This document shows, one piece after another, positions 38,650 to 48,212 of a DNA stretch of 64,000 bases. The notes under the pieces were generated by a model, which saw nothing but the letters and a program-made list of their open reading frames with translations, ran no database searches and was not told where the DNA came from. The DNA lies in assembly GCA_030827315.1 (NCBI GenBank), contig JAURER010000002.1, positions 85,821-149,820 on the forward strand. Direction: 5' to 3'. Each line of letters opens with the position of its first letter. The stretch's first letter is position 1. A program made the translations under genes and the position numbers. The stretch is from Gemmatimonadota bacterium (GTDB lineage Bacteria > Gemmatimonadota > Gemmatimonadetes > Longimicrobiales > Gaopeijiaceae).

Positions 38650-41207
38650 GGCGCACCTCCCCCGGGGCGCGACGCCGCGGCACGGCTCGCGGCCGGTCCG
38701 GGCGAGGGATCGAGCACGATCGTGCCGCGGTGTACCCGCTCGACCACGGCGAAGCTCAGGGGGGCCGCTGGACTCGAGAGTGCCCAGGCACGGAAATCCC
38801 CGACGTCGTAGCCGTTGCCGCGGTTCCCCTGCCGGTCGAGGAAGCCCAGCTCCGATGCGGTGAGGGGCTCCCCCGCGAGGAGGAAGGGCGTGGCGGCGCG
38901 CTCGAGCGGAATGGCCGGGAGGACGAAGTCGAGGGTCACCCGACCGGTCGCCGGGAGCCCCACTGCGTCGATGGCCTGCACGGTCAGCGGGAAGCGTCCG
39001 ATGTCGAGGGACGCGCCGGAGAGGAGGCCGGATGCGCTGAAGGTGACGCCGAGCGGCAGATCGCCGTCGAGCAGCGTCCACCGTACCGGGTCGGTCCCGT
39101 CGACGACCGAGAGGCGTACGTCGAGATCCGTGGCGGCGGGGAGCGCGACGGTGTCTTCCGACACCCTGTACGTCAGTGTGAAGTCGGCCCCGGCGGCCAG
39201 CGGCGCGTCCATGGTGAAGGTGGCCGGGTTGTCCTGCCCCGCGAGCGCCCCGCTCCAGGCGACGAAGTCGAAGCCCGTCCGGGGCACCGCGCGCAGCGAC
39301 ACCACGGTGGTCTCCCCGAACCAGAGGTCGTCGGACGGCGGGTCGCTTGCGAAGGATCCCGGTCCGACTCCGTTTACCGCGCCGGTCACGTCGAGGGCCA
39401 GCTCGTGCTGCACGCCGCCGTACTCCGCGATGTACTGCGCGTCGACGAGGGGGGTGACCACCGTGCGTGTCCGAAGGGCGGCCACGTCGTCCTGCCACCG
39501 CACGAACGGTCGGCGCGTGCCGGGTCCGAGAACCTCTCCTGCACCGGCCTCCAGCGCGTGGACCACGAACGGAGCGGACACCATTGTGCTCGGCGACGCG
39601 GACACTTCGGCCCCGTCGACGGTGAGGAGCCCGCCGGCGGAACCGGCCCCGGTGACGCCGACCGTGAGCGTCGTGAGGCGGGTCGTGAGCCGGAGCGTCA
39701 CGTCCGTTCCCGCCACAGCCACATCCTGGATCGTGAGACCGCTCACGCCGCCGGCGTACGACCGGCTCGAGGGGAGCGAGACCGTGTGGAAGGCGGTATT
39801 GGCCGACGTCCCCGGAAAGGGGTCCCCACCGTCGCCGCGGCCCCGACCGAGGTCGAGGTCGTCGCGCCCGTCGGCCTGGCGGATGCGCACGCCCATATGG
39901 TCATCTCCGTTCACCTGGCTCCAGCGGACGTCGACGACGTTCTGGTCGACCTGCCAGACGAGGAGACCCGGGGCGTGCAGCCTTTCGTCGAAGCCGATGC
40001 GCTGCCTGTTCTCCAGGAGGAAGTACTCCCCGGACCCGTCCCGAGCATCGACCCTCCATACGGTCGAGGAGGTCTCCACCGGCGGGAGCGTGACTACGCC
40101 GTGATCGGTGTCCGTCGCGAGTGTCACGACGTCCACCCAGCCGAGCATCGCCTTCGTCCAGGCGCCCATGTGGCAGGGCATCGCGGGCGATCGGTTGTCA
40201 CAGCCGTACGAGCCGGTGCTCATCAGGTCCCAGCTCCCAGCCCCGTTGTGGCAATACGCGGGGCGAGAACCAGTCATGCAGTCCCGTCGATTGTCGTACA
40301 GATCCGGCAGCCCGAAGGCGTGCCCGAGCTCGTGGGCGAAGACGCCGATTTCGGCGAGGTTCTCGCTCGAGCAGGAGATCGCCGGCTGAATGGTGTAGTC
40401 GTCGATGCGGATGAAGCCGCCTCCTCTCGCGGGCCGGGTGGTCACGTACGCCCGTCCCGGCGGGCGCACCGCGCTGGAAAGCGACCACCGGTGCGACCAG
40501 ATCCGGTCTTCCTTTCCGACCCCGCCGCACTCCCCGCCGCGCGTGGGCTGGAGGACGGCGAGGACGTCGACGAAGCCGTCGTCGTCCCCCGAGTCGGGAA
40601 TGCCGTCAGGTCCGTCGTTGTCGTACCGCTCCCACGCGACGTCCGTGGAGCGGTCCAGGAGATCCCAGATGAAGTTGCCCGCGCCGCGCCCGCCCAGGGG
40701 TCCGCTCACCAGGCCGCTCTCCCCCGCCGTGTACGCGGTGTCCGGACGGGGGGCGCGCACCCACGGCAGCACGTCGCCCAGGAGCGCTGCCCTCCCCCCC
40801 GACATCTCTGCGTAGAAGGCCGTGATCGTCCCCGGGCCGGGGCCGAAGTACGCGGTCTGGATGCTGTCGCTCGAAAACGGAGGCGACGCGCCCGAGTTCT
40901 CGTAGAGCCCGAGCAGCACCGGGATGAAGAAGTCGCCCTCGGCCGGCCCTGACCGGGGCCCGAGCGTCAGCGCGGGACCCGTGCTCCCGGCGCCGGCGGC
41001 GAGCACCGGCCCCCCGCGCGCTTTCCATGCCCGTCGGAACTCGAAGGCACCGGTCTCGGACGCGCGCAGGCGCCGATACGCTTCGGGTAGCGGCGTGCCG
41101 TACCGTGCCCCGAGCATCTCGACGTCCTGGGCCGAAACGGTGCGCGGCGGGGGCAGGACCGACACGGCGACCACGAAAACGGAACCGGCGAGGAGGAGGC
41201 GGGGCAT
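38646..41207 (-). CDS. Secreted M6-type (immune inhibitor A-like) metalloprotease with Ig-like tail
   Basis: An 853-residue extracellular zinc protease. A signal peptide (LLLAGSVFVVAVSVLPPPRTVSAQ) is followed by a propeptide and an M6 catalytic domain. The zinc site is HELGHAFGLPDLYD (His292-His296). The downstream Met-turn-like SWDLMSTGSYG and WTKAMLGWVDVV are typical of M6. An Asp-rich DNDGPDGIPDSGDDDG (about 196-212) looks like a calcium loop. The C-terminal half carries lectin/beta-sandwich and putative Ig-like (He_PIG) repeats, e.g. LPLGVTFSASGLLSG near 735. ATG 41207 is chosen for the signal peptide. Probable role: degrading external protein. Confidence 0.88.
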   Translation of the reverse strand: MPRLLLAGSVFVVAVSVLPPPRTVSAQDVEMLGARYGTPLPEAYRRLRASETGAFEFRRAWKARGGPVLAAGAGSTGPALTLGPRSGPAEGDFFIPVLLGLYENSGASPPFSSDSIQTAYFGPGPGTITAFYAEMSGGRAALLGDVLPWVRAPRPDTAYTAGESGLVSGPLGGRGAGNFIWDLLDRSTDVAWERYDNDGPDGIPDSGDDDGFVDVLAVLQPTRGGECGGVGKEDRIWSHRWSLSSAVRPPGRAYVTTRPARGGGFIRIDDYTIQPAISCSSENLAEIGVFAHELGHAFGLPDLYDNRRDCMTGSRPAYCHNGAGSWDLMSTGSYGCDNRSPAMPCHMGAWTKAMLGWVDVVTLATDTDHGVVTLPPVETSSTVWRVDARDGSGEYFLLENRQRIGFDERLHAPGLLVWQVDQNVVDVRWSQVNGDDHMGVRIRQADGRDDLDLGRGRGDGGDPFPGTSANTAFHTVSLPSSRSYAGGVSGLTIQDVAVAGTDVTLRLTTRLTTLTVGVTGAGSAGGLLTVDGAEVSASPSTMVSAPFVVHALEAGAGEVLGPGTRRPFVRWQDDVAALRTRTVVTPLVDAQYIAEYGGVQHELALDVTGAVNGVGPGSFASDPPSDDLWFGETTVVSLRAVPRTGFDFVAWSGALAGQDNPATFTMDAPLAAGADFTLTYRVSEDTVALPAATDLDVRLSVVDGTDPVRWTLLDGDLPLGVTFSASGLLSGASLDIGRFPLTVQAIDAVGLPATGRVTLDFVLPAIPLERAATPFLLAGEPLTASELGFLDRQGNRGNGYDVGDFRAWALSSPAAPLSFAVVERVHRGTIVLDPSPGPAASRAAASRPGGGAP

Positions 41208-41286
41208 CGTACGCAGGCGGAGGAAAGAGTCTCCCGCGTTACACGTCACTGAAAAAGCGGGTTCCTGCCGGTACTCCAGCCGGACG

Positions 41287-41856
41287 CTAACGTGAGACGT
41301 CCTGTCCTCGAATGCCCAGCTCCTCGGCCACGGCCCGGAGGCCGTCGATGACATTCTGAATGTGCTCCGAGCGCTCGAGGCCGAGCATCTCGATGCCGTG
41401 CTGCACCTCGTCGCGGCTGACCCCCGCCGCGAACGTCCGGTCCTTCAGCTTCTTGACCACGGACTTCGGCGTGAGGTCGTCGATGCCGGTGGGCCGAACC
41501 AGGCATGCCGCGAAGACGAGGCCCGACAGCTCGTCACAGGCGACCAGGACCCTGTCGAGGTCGCTGGTCGGCTCGACGCCGGTGAAGTCGGCCCGGTGCG
41601 CCAGGATCGCCTGGAGCACCTCCTCCGGGTATCCCTGCTCCCGCAGGGACTCGACGGCGGTGAGCGGGTGCCGCTCCGGGTACTTCTCCCAGTCGAGGTC
41701 GTGCAGGAGTCCGGCGAGACCCCAGAGCTCCTCGTCCGCCCCCCGCATGCGCGCATAGTGCCGCACGGCCGCCTCCACGGCGTACATGTGCTTGCGGAGT
41801 CCGTCGTTTTCGACCCACGCCTCGAGGAGGGCTACGGCGTCGTTCCTGTCGGGCAT
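41287..41856 (-). CDS. HD-domain phosphohydrolase-like protein
   Basis: A 189-residue protein with an N-terminal HD domain: HMYAVEAAVRHYARM, LAGLLHDLDWEK (the His-Asp pair) and ILAHRADF, with Asp in LVACDELSGLV. HD proteins of this small type hydrolyse nucleotides or phosphoesters; the substrate is unknown. The C-terminal half is helical (KLKDRTFAAGVSRDEVQHGIEML). No signal peptide. ATG 41856 is 140 bases after the nth stop; the gap holds only a GC-rich palindrome. Confidence 0.85.
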   Translation of the reverse strand: MPDRNDAVALLEAWVENDGLRKHMYAVEAAVRHYARMRGADEELWGLAGLLHDLDWEKYPERHPLTAVESLREQGYPEEVLQAILAHRADFTGVEPTSDLDRVLVACDELSGLVFAACLVRPTGIDDLTPKSVVKKLKDRTFAAGVSRDEVQHGIEMLGLERSEHIQNVIDGLRAVAEELGIRGQDVSR

Positions 41857-41997
41857 CTTCGGGCTCGCTCTCGTACGGGGTTTTTCGTCCGGAAGTCCGG
41901 CGCGCAGAACGCCTCACGCGGGGAGGCGACGGCGAAGCTGGCCAGCGCCCCGCGCGGGGTCAACCTCCGCGGAACGCCCTCCCCGTCTGCGCGGGCC

Positions 41998-42648
41998 TCA
42001 GACACGCGACGACGGGCACAGGTGCGAGACCACGCACGCCTCGCACCTCGGCCTGCGGGCGTCGCATACCCGGCGCCCGTGCCAGATCAGCAGGTGGGCG
42101 AGCATCGTCCACCACTCCCGGGGGAAGACCTTCATGAGGTCCCGCTCGATCTTCTCTGGCGTCGCCTGCTTCGTGAAGCCCAACAACGTGGAAAGGCGCC
42201 GGATGTGCGTATCCACGACGACGCCCTCGTTGATCCCGAACGCGTTACCGAGCACGACGTTCGCGGTCTTTCGGCCCACGCCCGGCAGGGCCGCCAGCTC
42301 GGCGATGGTCCGCGGCACCACGCCCCCGTGCTCGCTCAGGAGCCCGCGGGCGAAGCCGATGATGTTGCGGGCCTTGTTCCGGAAGAAGCCCGTCGTGCGA
42401 ACGATCTCCTCGACGTCCTCCTGGCGCGCCGAGGCGAGGGCACGCGCGTCCGGGTACCGGCGGAAGAGTCCGGGCGTGACCATGTTCACGCGGACGTCGG
42501 TGGTCTGGGCCGAGAGGATCGTCGCCACCGCGAGCTGGAAGGGGTCCGCGAACGTCAGCTCGCAGTGGGCGTCGGGGTACTCGGCCCGGAGAAGGTCGTA
42601 GACCTCCGCCCCCCGCTGGACGCGGGCGTTCATGGACTCTCTGGGCAT
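41998..42648 (-). CDS. nth: Endonuclease III
   Basis: DNA glycosylase/AP lyase that removes oxidised pyrimidines. The 216-residue protein has the helix-hairpin-helix LPGVGRKTANVVLG with catalytic Lys127, and Asp146 in VVDTHIRRL. The [4Fe-4S] loop has Cys195-x6-Cys202-x2-Cys205-x5-Cys211. All catalytic and cluster residues are intact. It starts eight bases after the upstream hypothetical gene and may be in its operon. Confidence 0.96.
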   Translation of the reverse strand: MPRESMNARVQRGAEVYDLLRAEYPDAHCELTFADPFQLAVATILSAQTTDVRVNMVTPGLFRRYPDARALASARQEDVEEIVRTTGFFRNKARNIIGFARGLLSEHGGVVPRTIAELAALPGVGRKTANVVLGNAFGINEGVVVDTHIRRLSTLLGFTKQATPEKIERDLMKVFPREWWTMLAHLLIWHGRRVCDARRPRCEACVVSHLCPSSRV

Positions 42649-42655
42649 CGGATGC

Positions 42656-43432
42656 TCAGCCGGTCAGGGTCACGCGGACGAACGGGAGGACGGACGGTTC
42701 GGGTGCCCCGCCCGTCGTGGCGCCCGTCGGCACCAGCGCCTCGGGGACCGCGGTCGCGTACGCGAAGAAGCGGGCGAGCAGCTTGAAGATCTCCCCCGAA
42801 GTCCGGAAGGCGTAGAGCACATCGAGATCACTCCCGGGCATGGCACTCGCAAAGTCGGAGCCGTCGCCGCGCGCGTCGATCGCGACCCACGACGCGACCG
42901 CGGAGGCCGGCGCCCTGGGGAGCGCCACGACGCCGAGCGCCGACCGATCCTGGCGCAGACCGGTCACGACAAGCACATGCAGCGCGTCCGGCTCGGTCAC
43001 GTTCCAGAAGATCCCGTCGACGGACTCGGGAACACCCGACGCCGCCTCCGTCCAGAAGAGGTGTTGCGGAAGCTGCAGATAGCCCGACCGCCCCGGCCCC
43101 TCCTGCGTACCCGGAGGGCTCCCCTCGACCAGGTAGCGCGCCGCGCTCGTGTCGAGGAGGTAGAGTGGGAAGCCCGATCGGGCGAAGTGGAGCGCGTGCC
43201 ACGCGAGGGCCCCGTAGGGATGGATCGACTCGGGTGAGGCCGTCTCGCCCTGGATCCCACGAAGGAAGGTGGTCACCGCGCCCATGGTCACGAAGGCGTG
43301 CGGCTCGCTCACGTCCACGCCCCGCCCTGCCGCCTCCTCCGCCACGGCTTCGGCGAGCGCCTCGGCCTCCGCCGGCGAGCGGAAGAGGACTTCGAACGGA
43401 GTCAGGCGGGCATATGCGTCATGGAGGGACAT
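42656..43432 (-). CDS. Hypothetical cytoplasmic protein
   Basis: A 258-residue protein I cannot assign. The N-terminus is helical (LTPFEVLFRSPAEAEALAEAVAEEAAGRG). The middle (about 75-175) has an aromatic core (IHPYGALAWHALHFARSGFPLYLLD, YLQLPQHLFW) and the C-terminal third has a possible beta sheet (WVAIDARGDG, SDLDVLYAFRTSGEIFKLL). No signal peptide or membrane helix. ATG 43432 is eight bases after the stop of the metallopeptidase gene, and its stop is eight bases before nth, so it is in a tight run. Function unknown. Confidence 0.7.
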   Translation of the reverse strand: MSLHDAYARLTPFEVLFRSPAEAEALAEAVAEEAAGRGVDVSEPHAFVTMGAVTTFLRGIQGETASPESIHPYGALAWHALHFARSGFPLYLLDTSAARYLVEGSPPGTQEGPGRSGYLQLPQHLFWTEAASGVPESVDGIFWNVTEPDALHVLVVTGLRQDRSALGVVALPRAPASAVASWVAIDARGDGSDFASAMPGSDLDVLYAFRTSGEIFKLLARFFAYATAVPEALVPTGATTGGAPEPSVLPFVRVTLTG

Positions 43433-43440
43433 GCCGGCGA

Positions 43441-44181
43441 CTACCCCTGCCCGACGACCGGTTCCGCGTGGGCCTCGGACTCGAGCACGAGCGTCTTGGC
43501 GGATGACACCATGCGTCTCACGTTCTGCCACCACGTGCGTCGCCGCACGAGCACCAATTCGACGGCCTCGTCACCCGGCGCGAGCTCGAGGCCGTGCACG
43601 AGTACGAAGTGAACGTCGCCCAGCTCTTCCGGCCGGGGAAAGCGGTAGCGGCCGCCGCGCCAGGTGAAGGTGATGTGTGTCAGGGCGTCGAATTCGTCGG
43701 TCATCCACTCCTGCTCGATGTACCAGGCGCGCTCGACCCGGTACACGTCGGCCTCGACCCGGTCTCCCCGCTGCCAGTACCACGGGTCGAAGTCCTGCCC
43801 CTCGAAGCGCCGAAACGACTCGTCGGCGGCGTAGTCGACGTCCTCGAGCGCGTCGTCTCCCGCAAGGGACTCCAGGTGGTGACGGAGCTCGTGAGTGAGC
43901 GTCTCCCACACCTCGTCTTCCCAGTCGAAATCCTCGTTGTCCCGGGCCAGGTTGCGGAACGATCCCCAGTAGAGCGCGATGAGCGAACGCGTGGTGTCCG
44001 CGCTCGCGAAGTCGGAGACGTGCTCCTCGGTGAGGCACTCTCCCAGGGTCCAGATCCCCGCCAGCTCCGGGTGCGGGACCGCGTCGCGACGCACCACGAG
44101 CCCGTCGACGCCGGCCCGGTATTCCTCGGGGATGTCGTCGAAGACCTCGCGCGCGAACCGCTCGAACGACGGGAAGTTCAC
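43441..44181 (-). CDS. Zincin-like metallopeptidase family protein
   Basis: A 246-residue protein. The N-terminal about 120 residues fit the Zincin_1 (PF06262-like) family: [38 protein letters not shown] and a zinc motif HELRH (His97-His101). Many family members are about 120 residues; the extra C-terminal half (about 125-246) is mixed beta/alpha ([34 protein letters not shown]) and unassigned. No secretion signal. ATG 44181 lies 20 bases after the transporter stop on the same strand. Substrate unknown. Confidence 0.78.
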   Translation of the reverse strand: MNFPSFERFAREVFDDIPEEYRAGVDGLVVRRDAVPHPELAGIWTLGECLTEEHVSDFASADTTRSLIALYWGSFRNLARDNEDFDWEDEVWETLTHELRHHLESLAGDDALEDVDYAADESFRRFEGQDFDPWYWQRGDRVEADVYRVERAWYIEQEWMTDEFDALTHITFTWRGGRYRFPRPEELGDVHFVLVHGLELAPGDEAVELVLVRRRTWWQNVRRMVSSAKTLVLESEAHAEPVVGQG

Positions 44182-44200
44182 GGCCGGCCCCTGAACCGAC

Positions 44201-45661
44201 TCAGTCGCCCGGCGTGAGTGGTGGGCGCTCCGAGACCGCGGTCGCGAGCCTGCGGTTCAGCAGCAGGAGCACGCCGACGACGAGGGCGAACTGGATCACC
44301 ACCGAGCCGACGTTGTACGCGCTGAACAGGGTCCATGTCGCGCGGAAGTCCGCGCCTCGGGCGCTCCAGAGCCACCAGCCCGCGAGCACCACGGCCTCGA
44401 CCGCGACGAGACGGATCGCCCAGTCCCACCACGCGCCGATGCGCACGTCCGAGTCATCCTGGTTGATGAAGGTCTCCCGCCATTTCGTGACCCCGTATCG
44501 GAGCACGGCGAACGCGAAGAAGAAGCCGGAGAGCATGAGAGCGACGCCCCAGACCCAGTCCTGGTTCTGGAAGAAGCCCAGCCTGAGCGCGCTGGGGATT
44601 CCGAAGAGCAGACCGGCCACGCCCACCAGAGTCAGGGCACGGCCCCGCTCCAGCCCGAGGTCCATCAGTACCCGGCTCGCCATCTCGATCATCGCGACCA
44701 GACTCGTCCATGCGGCGAAGACGAGGGCCAGGAAGAAGAGCGCCTGGAAGAAGCGTCCACCGGGAATCTGCGCGAACAGCTGCGGCACCCAGATGAAGGT
44801 AAGCCCCTCGTTGCCCGCGCCGACGATCTCCGAAGCCGCGTCCGGCATCGTGGAGAATACGGTGCACAGCACCATGATGCCGGCGAGCAGCGACATCGAG
44901 TTGTTGCCGAAGCCGATGACGAAGGCGTTGAGGGCCGTGTCCTCGTTCGCCCGCATATAGATGGCGTACGTGAGGATGAGTCCCCAACCCGCGCCGGTGT
45001 CCCATGCGTTCTGGGTGAGCGCCTGGATCCAGATCTCGTAGTTGGCCAGCTCGGCGAGATTCGGGGTGAACAGGAACGCCAGCCCCTCGGTGGCCCCGGG
45101 CAGCGTGATCGCGCGAATGGCGAGCACGAGAACGAGTCCGACGAGGCTGGGGATGAGCACCTTGGCCGCGGTCTCGATGCCACGGACGCCGCGCGACACC
45201 ACGAACAGCGCCATGCCCATGGCGACGAAGTGCGTGACGACGGCGCCGGGCGTGGAGTGAAAGGAGTCCCAGAAAGCGCTCGGAGTGGCGCCAGGCACCT
45301 CGCCCGTGAGCGTCCCCACGAAGAAGCGGATCGTCCATCCCATCACGACGCTGTAGTAGAACATGATGGCCGTGGCCACGAAGGCGATCCACGCCCCCAT
45401 CCAGGCGAAGCCTGGACCCAGCGTCTTCACGAACGAACCGACCGCACCCTGCCGCGTCGCCTTGCCCATGGCGAACTCGAGAATGATCAGCGGCACCGAC
45501 CACGCGAGCAGGAACACCACCCAGGCAACGAGGAACGATCCTCCTCCGTTGCTCGCCGCGATGCGGGGAAAGCGCCAGATGTTGCCGGTGCCGATCGCCA
45601 TGCCGAGCATGGCCAGAAGCATCCCCCAGCGCGAGCTGAAGACTTCGGACTTCGAGGACAC
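44201..45661 (-). CDS. Neurotransmitter:sodium symporter (NSS) family transporter
   Basis: A 486-residue Na+-coupled amino-acid transporter of the LeuT fold with about 12 membrane helices. The unwound helix 1 motif GMAIGTGNIWRFPRIAASNGGGSF is typical of NSS sodium/substrate sites. Helix 6-8 regions also fit (WGLILTYAIYMRANED, GFGNNSMSLLAGIMVLCTVF). GTG 45661 is preceded by GGAG at eight bases and places the first helix correctly. Likely substrate: neutral amino acids such as methionine or alanine in MetP-like members; no substrate evidence here. A small protein of MetS type is 6 kb away. Confidence 0.92.
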   Translation of the reverse strand: MSSKSEVFSSRWGMLLAMLGMAIGTGNIWRFPRIAASNGGGSFLVAWVVFLLAWSVPLIILEFAMGKATRQGAVGSFVKTLGPGFAWMGAWIAFVATAIMFYYSVVMGWTIRFFVGTLTGEVPGATPSAFWDSFHSTPGAVVTHFVAMGMALFVVSRGVRGIETAAKVLIPSLVGLVLVLAIRAITLPGATEGLAFLFTPNLAELANYEIWIQALTQNAWDTGAGWGLILTYAIYMRANEDTALNAFVIGFGNNSMSLLAGIMVLCTVFSTMPDAASEIVGAGNEGLTFIWVPQLFAQIPGGRFFQALFFLALVFAAWTSLVAMIEMASRVLMDLGLERGRALTLVGVAGLLFGIPSALRLGFFQNQDWVWGVALMLSGFFFAFAVLRYGVTKWRETFINQDDSDVRIGAWWDWAIRLVAVEAVVLAGWWLWSARGADFRATWTLFSAYNVGSVVIQFALVVGVLLLLNRRLATAVSERPPLTPGD

Positions 45662-45760
45662 GAGTGCGCTCCTGCAGTCGGGTGGCGGGTCGCGCGGAGT
45701 ATACGGGCGGTTACCTCGACGAGCCACCGCGCCGGGGCGCGGGGCGTCGGGTGGCGCCCG

Positions 45761-48091
45761 TCAGCGCCCGCCCTGCGCCCGAGCCTCGAGCTCGGCGAAA
45801 CGGGCCCGAATCGGGGCGTCTCGGTCGGTGAACCGCTCGTCGGGTGACGTCCGCATCTGGAGGAAGACCTCGTACGCCTGCTTCGCGACGTCGGTGTTTC
45901 CGGCCGCGTCCGCCAGCCGTCCGGACTCCCGGTTCACCGTCGAGGACGCGAACGGGAACGGGTCCGTACCGGAGCGGTAACCCGCGAGCCGCGCCGCCGC
46001 CTCCAGATCGCCCCGGCGCTCAAGCATCCACGCCGCCTCGAGGGAGGTCCAGTTGAGGACGGAGCCAGGCCCGGCATCCAGGGCTGTGACCAGCTCGTCG
46101 AGAAGGCGGTCTGCGTCTGCTGAGCCATTCCGCTCCGCGGCCAGGGCCTCCAGCGTGAGGGCGCACAGCGCATTGCGGCCGTGGGCCGGATCGGCGTCGT
46201 CGCTTCCCGCGCGAAGCCGTCCGACGATCACGTCGGTCCGCGAGGTGTCACCCTCTCGAAGCCGCCAGAGCTCGAGCATACAGGCCTGCTGGGCAAGGCC
46301 GGACCAGAGCAGCGGTCCGGACTCTCCTTCGACCTGCTGGGTCAGCGTGCGCACAGCGGCCTCGGCGGGCTCCCGAAGGCCGTCCCAGTAGAGCGCTGCC
46401 CCGACCCAGGCGTCGGGACGAGGACCGTACGCGGCCTCGAGGCGTCTGAGCGCCTCGTCCGCCTCATCGGACCGCCCCGCATCGCGCAGGAAGGAGTAGC
46501 GGGCCAGAAGCGCCTGCCGGTGGTCGGCCTCCGCGATCGCACTCAGCTCCATGCGCTCCAGGCCCCGTTCCATAACCACGGCGGGAATTCGTACGCCCGG
46601 CCAGCCCACGATCAAGGGAATCATCTGGACCTCGGTGAACGAGAGGCCCTCGAGATTCTGGTCGATCCACGCGGCCTGTTCCGGGGACCCCACCGCGTAC
46701 GCCATCACCGCCCGGGCCAACCCTTTGGTCTCCGACGCCCCTGCCCCCTCCGCGACCGGCTGCGCCCAGACGCGGATCGCCGCGGTATCGCGACTGAACG
46801 CCCCCGCGAACATGATGTGCTGATCGACGATCTCCAGCCCCGGATCGAGCTCCGCAGCCCGCTCGAAGGCCTCGGTGGCGCGCTCGAGCCAGTCGGACTG
46901 GCGCACCCGCCACATCGAGTGGAGCATCGCGTCACCGTACAGGTACCAGGCCTCCGCCTTGTCCGGAAGCCGCCGCACCATGTCCTGGCGAAAGCGCACG
47001 GCCTCGGCGGCGCTGCGCGCATCCAGGGACCGAAGGTAGAGATCCGCGTACGTCCGGTCCCGCGCCGGCAGGCGGTCGAGGTTTTGGAGCAGGAGCCGGC
47101 GCGCCCGCGCCCCGAGGTCCCATCGGTCGAAGTCCACGCCCATTTCGACGGCCTCCCATGCGCCCAGGGCGGCAAGCGCGAAGGTGCTGTCGGAGTCGAG
47201 CGCCCGGGCGAACGCGGTCCTGGCCTCGACGTACGCGGAGCGACGGTACGCACGCCGGCCCGCGAGGTACGCTTCCAGCGCAGGCAGAGGCACCTCGTCG
47301 AGGTAGTCGATCTGGCCCGCGTCGACCCCGGCTTCCATGGACAGGACCTGACGCGCGAGCTGTCCTATGGTCTCGCGCAGACGGTCGGCGGAGCCCTCCA
47401 CGGCCGCGTCGCCGATGACGTGGCCGCCTGGCACGCCGAGGAGCCGGGCGTTCACCGCGAAACCGTCCGCACCACCGACGATCGAGCCCAACAGCACGCG
47501 ACCGGCCCCGAGGCGGCGGGCGAGTTCGACCGCGCGCGCCTCGCTCAGCTCCGCACCGTCCGTCTCCGCGTACTCGCGCCACGCGCTGATCATCGCCCCG
47601 GTGTCGACGATGCGAGGAGCCCCGGCAAAGATCGGGGCCAGCATGTCGATGATCCCCTCGCGCAGGATGGCCACTCTTTCGTCCGACGTGGATACGCGGA
47701 ACGGGACGACCGCAATCAGCTCGTTGTCGATGGAGTCGGCCCCCACGGGATCTGCCCCGCCCCGCAGCTGCCAGCCACCCACGACCACGACGAGCGCTAC
47801 AGCCGCGCCGATGACGACGCGCCCCATCGACCGGGTCTCGCCGCCGGCCGGCCGCTCCTCCTTCTTGACCCCTTCCGGCGTCACGTCAAACGCCCAGGCC
47901 AGGGCTACCGCCACCGGGAACCCGGCCAGAGCGATCACCACAAGGAGCCGGTATGCCGACGCCGGAAGCCCGAGGGGGTCGAAGGTGAGATCGGCCACCT
48001 GCAGCGCGACGAACACGGCCGCGGCATAGGCAACCGCGACGCGAACCACACGCCGCCGCTTCAGTTCAGCCCAGAAGTCTTGGACATTCAT
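45761..48091 (-). CDS. Membrane-anchored TPR protein (FlgO-like/TPR type), unknown
   Basis: A 776-residue protein. The N-terminal region (WAELKRRRVVRVAVAYAAAVFVALQVADL) and the following helices (LLVVIALAGFPVAVALAWAF, VVIGAAVALVVVVGGW) give three membrane segments. Next is a FlgO-like domain (about 130-240; VVPFRVSTSDERVAILREGIIDML). A long helical TPR-type array (about 255-770) is rich in Ala, Glu and Arg (EAYLAGRRAYRRSAYVEARTAFARAL). This layout is known from bacterial proteins often linked to serine/threonine kinases or adenylate cyclases, but no kinase or cyclase domain is present here. ATG 48091 or 48112 is the start. Role unknown; likely scaffold. Confidence 0.8.
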   Translation of the reverse strand: MNVQDFWAELKRRRVVRVAVAYAAAVFVALQVADLTFDPLGLPASAYRLLVVIALAGFPVAVALAWAFDVTPEGVKKEERPAGGETRSMGRVVIGAAVALVVVVGGWQLRGGADPVGADSIDNELIAVVPFRVSTSDERVAILREGIIDMLAPIFAGAPRIVDTGAMISAWREYAETDGAELSEARAVELARRLGAGRVLLGSIVGGADGFAVNARLLGVPGGHVIGDAAVEGSADRLRETIGQLARQVLSMEAGVDAGQIDYLDEVPLPALEAYLAGRRAYRRSAYVEARTAFARALDSDSTFALAALGAWEAVEMGVDFDRWDLGARARRLLLQNLDRLPARDRTYADLYLRSLDARSAAEAVRFRQDMVRRLPDKAEAWYLYGDAMLHSMWRVRQSDWLERATEAFERAAELDPGLEIVDQHIMFAGAFSRDTAAIRVWAQPVAEGAGASETKGLARAVMAYAVGSPEQAAWIDQNLEGLSFTEVQMIPLIVGWPGVRIPAVVMERGLERMELSAIAEADHRQALLARYSFLRDAGRSDEADEALRRLEAAYGPRPDAWVGAALYWDGLREPAEAAVRTLTQQVEGESGPLLWSGLAQQACMLELWRLREGDTSRTDVIVGRLRAGSDDADPAHGRNALCALTLEALAAERNGSADADRLLDELVTALDAGPGSVLNWTSLEAAWMLERRGDLEAAARLAGYRSGTDPFPFASSTVNRESGRLADAAGNTDVAKQAYEVFLQMRTSPDERFTDRDAPIRARFAELEARAQGGR

Positions 48092-48212
48092 ATTGCGTAA
48101 GGTGTCGCGCATGCAGCGCGCAGAGCAAGTAGGATGCGGGGTCGGTCCCGGCCGGACCCGGAGACTCCTGTCTTGGCGGGCGCGGAGCGGTTGACGTCGC
48201 CCTCGGCGCTCC

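Noticed and set aside
41948..41959. Perfect 12-base palindrome CCCCGCGCGGGG between nth and the HD gene.
   Set aside because: Too short and G/C-only; likely a composition effect. There is no T-run, so I do not call it a terminator.
46181..48100. Plus-strand frame of about 640 codons opposite the TPR protein.
   Set aside because: Antisense to a gene with an unambiguous membrane/TPR architecture; no recognisable domain of its own.
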